Assembly (NCBI GenBank): GCA_018398815.1
Contig: CM031612.1
Location: forward strand, 6,505,901-6,518,400
Source: Conus ventricosus
Lineage: Eukaryota; Mollusca; Gastropoda; Neogastropoda; Conidae
Direction of reading: 5' to 3'
DNA: 12,500 bases
Shown here: positions 7,029 through 12,500 of the stretch, in pieces
Layout of the letters: each line of letters starts with the position of its first letter
Position numbering within the stretch: the stretch's first letter is position 1
Translations under genes and position numbers: made by a program
The notes under the pieces: model-generated
Told to the model about the DNA's origin: nothing
Databases searched by the model: none
Seen by the model: the letters and a program-made list of their open reading frames with translations, nothing else

Positions 7029-7688
7029 GCTGAGAGACAGAATGCCCCTGGTCCTTCACGCCAGTCAGCAGACAGTGCTGTACGCTGAGAGACAGAATGC
7101 CCCTGGTCCTTCACGCCAGTCAGCAGACAGTGCTGTACGCTGAGAGACAGAATGCCCCTGGTCCTTCACGCCAGTCAGCAGACAGTGCTGTACGCTGAGA
7201 GACAGAATGCCCCTGGTCCTTCACGCCAGTCAGCAGACAGTGCTGTACGCTGAGAGACAGAATGCCCCTGGTCCTTCACGCCAGTCAGCAGACAGTGCTG
7301 TACGCTGAGAGACAGAATGCCCCTGGTCCTTCACGCCAGTCAGCAGACAGTGCTGTACGCTGAGAGACAGAATCCTCCTGGTCCTTCGCGCCAGTCAGCA
7401 GACAGTGCTGTACGCCGAGAGACAGAATGCCCCTGGTCCTTCGCGCCAGTCAGCAGACAGTGCTGTACGCTGAGAGACAGAATGCCCCTGGTCCTTCACG
7501 CCAGTCAGCAGACAGTGCTGTACGCTGAGAGACAGAATGCCCCTGGTCCTTCACGCCAGTCAGCAGACAGTGCTGTACGCTGAGAGACAGAATGCCCCTG
7601 GTCCTTCACGCCAGTCAGCAGACAGTGCTGTACGCTGAGAGACAGAATGCCCCTGGTCCTTCACGCCAGTCAGCAGACAGTGCTGTTT
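7029..7688. repeat. Minisatellite, 55-bp unit, 12 copies, nearly identical
   Basis: Copies start every 55 bp without slippage at 7029, 7084, 7139, 7194, 7249, 7304, 7359, 7414, 7469, 7524, 7579 and 7634. The unit begins GCTGAGAGACAGAATGCCCC, continues TGGTCCTTCACGCCAGTCAG, and ends CAGACAGTGCTGTAC. Only copies 7 and 8 differ: both have CTTCGCGCC for CTTCACGCC, copy 7 has AATCCTCC, and copy 8 begins GCCGAG. The shared variant in neighbours points to stepwise duplication. Open frames with ATG in each unit are interrupted by the TGA in GCTGAGAG and are not considered genes. Confidence 0.97.
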
Positions 7689-7870
7689 TTGCTACATGGG
7701 GACAAAAGGTTTGCTCCACAGAACTCCCCCCCCCCCCCACACAAAAAAAGAAGATTTCCTGTTTCTCCTTTCGCTCTTTTAGGACAGTGTTTAATCTTGA
7801 TCATGTTAAATGTCAAGTAAATTTAAACGCAAAGGAGCTGAATTACGAAGGAGGTTATTTGAACTTTGTT
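7689..7870. other. Spacer with C13 run, nothing recognised
   Basis: This is a short interval between two minisatellites with C13 at 7726-7738 followed by an A-rich stretch. No gene is seen. Confidence 0.5.
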
Positions 7871-8098
7871 TTTGTTTGTCATCTCTGTCACGTTTCTGTA
7901 TTGAGGAATATCACTGCACAGGCCTGGTTTGTTTGTCATCTCTGTCACGTTTCTGTATTGAGGAATATCACTGCACAGGCCTGGTTTGTTTGTCATCTCT
8001 GTCACGTTTCTCTATTGAGGAATATCACTGCACAGGCCTGGTTTGTTTGTCATCTCTGTCACGTTTCTGTATTGAGGAATATCACTGCACAGGCCTGA
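7871..8098. repeat. Minisatellite, 57-bp unit, 4 copies
   Basis: Copies start at 7871, 7928, 7985 and 8042. The unit contains TTTGTTTGTCATCTCTGTCA, CGTTTCTGTATTGAGGAATA and TCACTGCACAGGCCTGG. The only differences are one substitution in copy 3 (TTTCTCT for TTTCTGT) and the last base of copy 4. Because 57 is a multiple of three, two forward frames read as 19-residue repeats four times (FVCHLCHVSVLRNITAQAW in one). Neither has a supporting upstream gene. Confidence 0.97.
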
Positions 8099-8476
8099 TC
8101 GGTGAAGCAATTCATCGAATTCTGTCCACAGCCATGCGATCTGCGGTACTCACCAGAGACGAGTTTCAAGGGCGTGAGAACTCGCAGGTGGCTAGCTAAT
8201 GCCGGTGGCAAGGGATGCAAAAGGCGAGGGAGTTACAAAAGACAAACAAACACACCAACGGACACAAGACAAATGGTAATGAACAAAATGGCTACCTCTT
8301 CCACCTCTTCTCGTTCTTGACAGATCAGTGTTGTAATCATTTCATGCACCGTTCAGAGAACTTTACGGCATTTGAGCACCGACCTCAGGACTTTCCCACC
8401 GTCACAAACTCCTGCCTGCGAGGGGACCCCAAGAGGGTCCAGCGCACCCTCGCCTGTTTCTGGCCCCTGCTAGCGG
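8099..8476. other. Apparently unique sequence, no gene seen
   Basis: This is 378 bp of mixed composition between two minisatellites. Short open frames on the plus strand (to 8320 and 8499) have no recognisable domain and no tRNA-like structure is evident. A GGTGAGTAC on the minus strand near 8150 could read as a splice donor but has no supporting exon. Confidence 0.45.
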
Positions 8477-9165
8477 CCTCCAGGGCGTGGTGCTGCTGAC
8501 ACTGACGTGACAATTCTTGCCACCTCCAGGGTGTGGTGCTGCTGACACTGACGTGACAATTCTTGCCACCTCCAGGGCGTGGTGCTGCTGACACTGACGT
8601 GACAATTCTTGCCACCTCCAGGGCGTGGTGCTGCCGACACTGGCGTGACAATTCTTGCCACCTCTAGGGCGTGGTGCTGCCGACACTGGCGTGACAATTC
8701 TTGCCACCTCCAGGGGTGGTGCTGCCGACACTGGCGTGACAATTCTTGCCACTTCCAGGGCGTGGTGCTGCCGACACTGGCGTGACAATTCCTGCCACCT
8801 CCAGGGCGTGGTGCTGCCGACACTGGCGTGACAATCCTTGCCACCTCCAGGGCGTGGTCCTGCCGACACTGGCGTGACAATTCCTGCCACCTCCAGGGCG
8901 TGGTGCTGCCGACACTGGCGTGACAATTCTTGCCACCTCCAGGGCGTGGTGCTGCCGACACTGGCGTGACAATTCTTGCCACCTCCAGGGCGTGGTGCTG
9001 CCGACACTGACGTGACAATTCTTGCCACCTCCAGGGCGTGGTGCTGCCGACACTGGCGTGACAATTCTTGCCACCTCCAGGGCGTGGTGCTGCCGACACT
9101 GACGTGACAATTCTTGCCACCTCCAGGGCGTGGTGCTGCCGACACTGGCGTGACAATTCTTGCCA
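8477..9165. repeat. Minisatellite, 46-bp unit, 15 copies
   Basis: Copies start at 8477, 8523, 8569, 8615, 8661, 8707, 8752, 8798, 8844, 8890, 8936, 8982, 9028, 9074 and 9120. The unit is CCTCCAGGGCGTGGTGCTGC, CGACACTGGCGTGACAATTC, TTGCCA. One unit (8707) is 45 bp after loss of a base. Copies 1-3 share a CTGCTGACACTGACG form. Copies 12-15 alternate GACG/GGCG, a 92-bp higher-order period. On the minus strand all three frames are open across most of the array (8402-9205, 8470-9234, 8664-9386). A C-to-T change at 8665 creates the stop that ends the third. I see no coding constraint. Confidence 0.97.
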
Positions 9166-9885
<720 letters not shown>

Positions 9886-9894
9886 AAATGATTT

Positions 9895-10013
9895 TTGTCA
9901 AAAGGACCAAAAATATCGTCGCTAAAAAAGGTCATGTTTCTCTCGCTACAAACACAGCCCATTTTGCTGAGAAGGCAATCGATTTCGGTGAAAAGGCAAA
10001 CACCGCTCATTCA
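9895..10013 (+). repeat. Dispersed repeat, copy 1
   Basis: This stretch shares GTCAAAAGGACCA, GCTAAAAA, GGTCATGTTTCT, TTGCTGAGAAGGCAATCGAT and AAAGGCAAACACCGCT, in order, with 11148-11284. Internally two 21-bp segments resemble each other (CATTTTGCTGAGAAGGCAATC and GATTTCGGTGAAAAGGCAAAC in outline). Both genomic copies follow a long microsatellite. Class unknown; no coding capacity. Confidence 0.75.
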
Positions 10014-10022
10014 GAAAAATTC

Positions 10023-10024
<2 letters not shown>

Positions 10025-10058
<34 letters not shown>

Positions 10059-10130
10059 GGACAGAGAGACAAACAGGGAGACAAAGAGACACACAGACGG
10101 ACGGACAGACAGACAGACAAAGAGAAACTC
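10025..10130. repeat. (GA)n then ACAGACAG/GGAC simple repeat
   Basis: GA dinucleotides at 10025-10057 pass into imperfect GACA tetranucleotide sequence (ACAGACGGACGGACAGACAG). The composition resembles 4136-4330. Confidence 0.9.
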
Positions 10131-10307
10131 TCAAAGAGGGAACAGCTTGAACCGGAGACAAAAACATTATCGCTGTGCTTTCACAATCAGCAGTAGCTAA
10201 ATCTCCCCAGTGAGAAATGAAAAAAAGACAGACGACAGCACGACCCTAAAGAAAGCAGAAATCAGCGACAGTGTCACAGCCCTGGCATAGAGTTTCAGCC
10301 CACAATT
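10131..10307. other. Apparently unique sequence
   Basis: This is A-rich mixed sequence with no gene or tandem repeat visible. Confidence 0.4.
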
Positions 10308-10440
10308 TGCATCACGGAGGAAGACGGGTTTTCTTGTTATGATGCCATTTTCAGGCGGCAGATTAAATTTCCACGGGGAGAGAGAGATATGGTGCGGGCA
10401 GGGGACTGGATTCATTGGGCTGATTACGTCACAGCACGGC
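10308..10440 (+). repeat. Diverged dispersed repeat, copy B
   Basis: This is the partner of 3625-3735, sharing GCATCA, TTGTTAT, GCCATTT, AGATT and CACGGGG in the same order and orientation. It also contains TTACGTCA (about 10424), which resembles a CRE half site, but nothing ties it to a promoter. Confidence 0.5.
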
Positions 10441-10464
10441 ATCTTCTGTCTGTGGGCTCTCTTG

Positions 10465-10465
10465 C

Positions 10466-10496
<31 letters not shown>

Positions 10497-10498
10497 AC
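10465..10498. repeat. C18 run followed by (CA)8
   Basis: Eighteen C residues (10465-10482) pass directly into a short CA tract. The minus strand is a G-run. Confidence 0.95.
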
Positions 10499-10608
10499 TT
10501 TTTCCCCCTCCCAATGTTTTGTTTAACAGACACGCGATCGAGCATGATGATGAATACCCGTGCACGCGTGCGTGCCGATTACAGTCTCCAACATTTATAC
10601 ATTTCCAC

Positions 10609-10788
10609 ACTTACTCACAAACACACGTACATGCATACCTGCAAACACACACTCACATGCACGCACACACAAACAACACACACACATATATACAAGCATG
10701 TATGCACACACACACGCGTGCGCGCGCACACACACACACACACAGACAAACACACACACACGCACGCGCACACACACATATACACACA

Positions 10789-10870
<82 letters not shown>

Positions 10871-11045
10871 ACACACAACACAACACACAATACAACACAC
10901 AGACACACACACAGACACACACACACACAGACACACACACACAGACACACACACACACACAGACACACACACACACACACACAATACACATACACACAAC
11001 ACAACACAACACAACACACAATACAACACACAGACACACACACAG

Positions 11046-11077
<32 letters not shown>

Positions 11078-11080
11078 ACA

Positions 11081-11119
<39 letters not shown>
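10609..11119. repeat. Long compound CA-rich microsatellite block
   Basis: About 500 bp consist of CA dinucleotides with ACGCACGCGCAC, CAGACA, CAACACAACA and AATACA variants, plus (CT)n at 10790-10815. A GCGTGCGCGCGC segment near 10716-10727 is Z-DNA-prone. A stretch with AACACAACACACAATACAAC and then ACACAGACACACACACAGAC occurs at about 10877-10915 and again at about 11004-11045, which suggests segmental duplication within the block. Translations in all frames are Thr/His or Cys/Val repeats without meaning. Confidence 0.95.
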
Positions 11120-11147
11120 GCTAAGAAAAAAAGACGAAATTGTTTCC

Positions 11148-11284
11148 CTGTCAAAAGGACCACAACGCTAAAAATGGTCATGTTTCTGGCTGTAAACAGG
11201 CCGCTTGTTTTTTTTTCTTAAGCTGAAAAGGCAACCCATTTCGCTGAGGAGGCGATCGATCTGCGATGAAAGGCAAACACCGCT
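11148..11284 (+). repeat. Dispersed repeat, copy 2
   Basis: This is the partner of 9895-10013. The two share GTCAAAAGGACCA, GGTCATGTTTCT, GCTGA-AAGGCAA, GCGATCGAT and AAAGGCAAACACCGCT in order. This copy has an extra T9 run (11210-11218). It also follows directly on a long CA microsatellite. Confidence 0.75.
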
Positions 11285-11322
11285 ATGGCGCCATGAATGA
11301 GGAAGAATAGTGACTGTGGCAG

Positions 11323-11350
11323 CCCCCCCCCCCCCCCCCCCCCCCCCCCC
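11323..11350. repeat. C28 homopolymer
   Basis: Twenty-eight uninterrupted C residues form the longest homopolymer in the window. On the minus strand this is G28, able to form many G-quadruplex registers. Confidence 0.95.
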
Positions 11351-11443
11351 GACCACCTTCAGACGTGACACGACGATGGCAATGAAAACACAGGATAATA
11401 AAGGGCGATACCACCCAGGCTGCAGCCTTCGTCTTCTCAGCGA

Positions 11444-11778
11444 CACGTTTTGAGCGAAATCTATCACGTTTTGAGCGAAATCTGTCACGTTTTGAGCGAA
11501 ATCTGTCACGTTTTGAGCGAAATCTATCACGTTTTGAGCGAAATCTGTCACGTTTTGAGCGAAATCTATCACGTTTTGAGCGAAATCTGTCACGTTTTGA
11601 GCAAAATCTGTCACGTATTGAGCGAAATCTGTCAGGTTGTGAGCGAAACCTGTCACGTTCTGAGTGAAATCTGTCACGTTTTGAGCGAAATCTGTCACGT
11701 TTTGAGCGAAATCTATCACGTTTTGAGCGAAATCTGTCAGGTTGTGAGCGAAATCTGACACGTTTTGAGCGAAATCGG
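11444..11778. repeat. 21-bp minisatellite, 16 copies
   Basis: Sixteen copies start every 21 bp from 11444 to 11759 without a length change. The unit is CACGTTTTGAGCGAAATCT plus GT or AT. A CAGGTTGTGAGC variant appears at 11633 and 11738, and an ATC-for-GTC change recurs every few units. Because 21 is a multiple of three, both strands read as heptapeptide repeats: HVLSEIC on plus (11450-11758) and DFAQNVT on minus (inside 11168-11815). The variants change amino acids in both frames (Thr/Ile, Gln/His and Val/Leu on minus; Cys/Tyr on plus), which argues against selection on protein. Confidence 0.97.
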
Positions 11779-12224
11779 TTGTTGTTTTTAAAGAAATATA
11801 TTTCTTTTGAACCAAAAAGCAGACTTGCTAAGGAAACGATCAGGGTGTGTTAGAAACATAATTTGTTGTCTTTTTAAGGGGGAAAAAAAGCTTCTATTCT
11901 TCTCCAGGTTTTTTTCCCTCACCAATTTTGTCATCAGAAGGTACTGAATCGTGAAAGTACAGCTGAACATCGGTAACTAAACACAGCGACGTTCCACGTA
12001 TAGAACAAAGTACTTTCCCCTTTCACTGGGTTTAATTTTCTTTTAATATGTCACTCAATAGGGCATTTAAAGGTGGTTATAACAGTTAACCCATACCGGT
12101 GAACATTTGCATTCACAGAAATGCACGCACGTTACTGTGTCAGAAAATCTCATCAGCCATCGGATGTCTGCAGCAGCGCGTGAATCTACTGGCCATGTGA
12201 GTTCTTAATACTGGAGCTGCACTG
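11779..12224. other. AT-richer apparently unique sequence, no gene seen
   Basis: This is 446 bp without tandem repeats or a recognisable gene. A 60-codon minus-strand open frame (11788-11970) is Lys/Phe-rich and featureless. Confidence 0.45.
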
Positions 12225-12500
12225 TTTTTTTTTTCTTTCTTTCTTTCTGCGTACGCAGGCTGATACTCCTGCGGACACTCCCTGTGTTGACAGGCAAGGA
12301 TTAATCCCATCTACCCAACAAAGGGAGTGGAGTTTTGTGTGTATGACCATTTTTTGTCCTGCCATTAAGGCACCCTAATTCCATCTTCGGGGCAGGTGCA
12401 TGCTATGTGTAGCGTGTCATCTATACCAACGGCCAAACTGGCCTCTGCCGAAAGTTGGTGATGGGATTTGACGTGTGTGCAAGATGTTCTGCGTGCGTTC
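12225..12500 (-). mobile_element. SINE-like retroposon copy 2, cut by window end
   Basis: A T10 run and TTTC repeats (12225-12245) abut the same TCTGCGTACGCAG boundary as copy 1, and the sequence stays alignable to about 12395. Read on the minus strand the T-rich side is the tail (GAAA repeats), matching the AAG tail of copy 1 and fixing orientation. Beyond 12395 copy 2 continues with sequence absent from copy 1, as expected if copy 1 is 5'-truncated. Its tRNA-like head, if present, lies outside the window, so a target-site duplication cannot be checked. Confidence 0.7.

Noticed and set aside
6516..7088. 190-codon plus-strand ORF overlapping the LINE and SINE
   Set aside because: It is the antisense shadow of the minus-strand RT fragment, continuing through the SINE into the 55-bp array.
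8140..8165. GGTGAGTAC on the minus strand as a splice donor
   Set aside because: It is a single short match without a coding exon upstream.

Overview
This window looks like repeat-rich, non-coding DNA from a large animal genome. No protein-coding gene, rRNA, tRNA, operon or bacterial-type locus can be supported. Pointers to a metazoan are long (CA/GT)n, (CT/GA)n and poly-C microsatellites, several unrelated minisatellites with 20-80 bp units, the C-terminal remnant of a LINE-type reverse transcriptase, and a short dispersed element resembling the body of tRNA-derived SINEs common in gastropods. A marine mollusc, probably a gastropod, is my best guess. It rests on remembered similarity of the LINE and SINE and cannot be proven here.

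Layout: 1-1222 holds a 44-bp minisatellite (15 copies) followed by a 43-bp minisatellite carrying a CACGTG palindrome in each of 8 units. 1561-1706 is a (CT)n tract. 2029-2777 is an imperfect inverted repeat: 29-bp arms enclose (GT)n on the left and (CA)n on the right. 3131-4679 is a run of CA/GT tracts, a 21-bp array, a Z-DNA-prone hairpin, a G-tract cluster and a composite ACAGACAG-rich repeat. 4941-5690 is a homopyrimidine domain built on a 77-bp unit. 6109-6776 is a 5'-truncated, frameshifted LINE on the minus strand. Beside it a SINE-like copy (6806-6961) is bracketed by a 12-bp target-site duplication. 7029-7688 (55 bp x 12), 7871-8098 (57 bp x 4) and 8477-9165 (46 bp x 15) are three more minisatellites. 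9749-11119 is dominated by GT, GA and CA microsatellites. 11444-11778 is a second 21-bp array (16 copies). 12225-12500 is a second SINE-like copy that runs off the window.

There is no gene network to describe. What organises the window is tandem duplication and retroposition. Eight minisatellite families, seven of them with no evident relation to anything else in the window, cover roughly 3.5 kb, and microsatellites add more than 1.5 kb. The long open reading frames across the arrays are by-products of short stop-free units. Between the arrays, two diverged dispersed-repeat pairs (9895/11148 and about 3625/10308) suggest older uncatalogued interspersed elements. I found no convincing new functional system. 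The best-supported observations are the nested retroposon with its target-site duplication, the 750-bp inverted repeat, the E-box array and the dispersed-repeat pairs.
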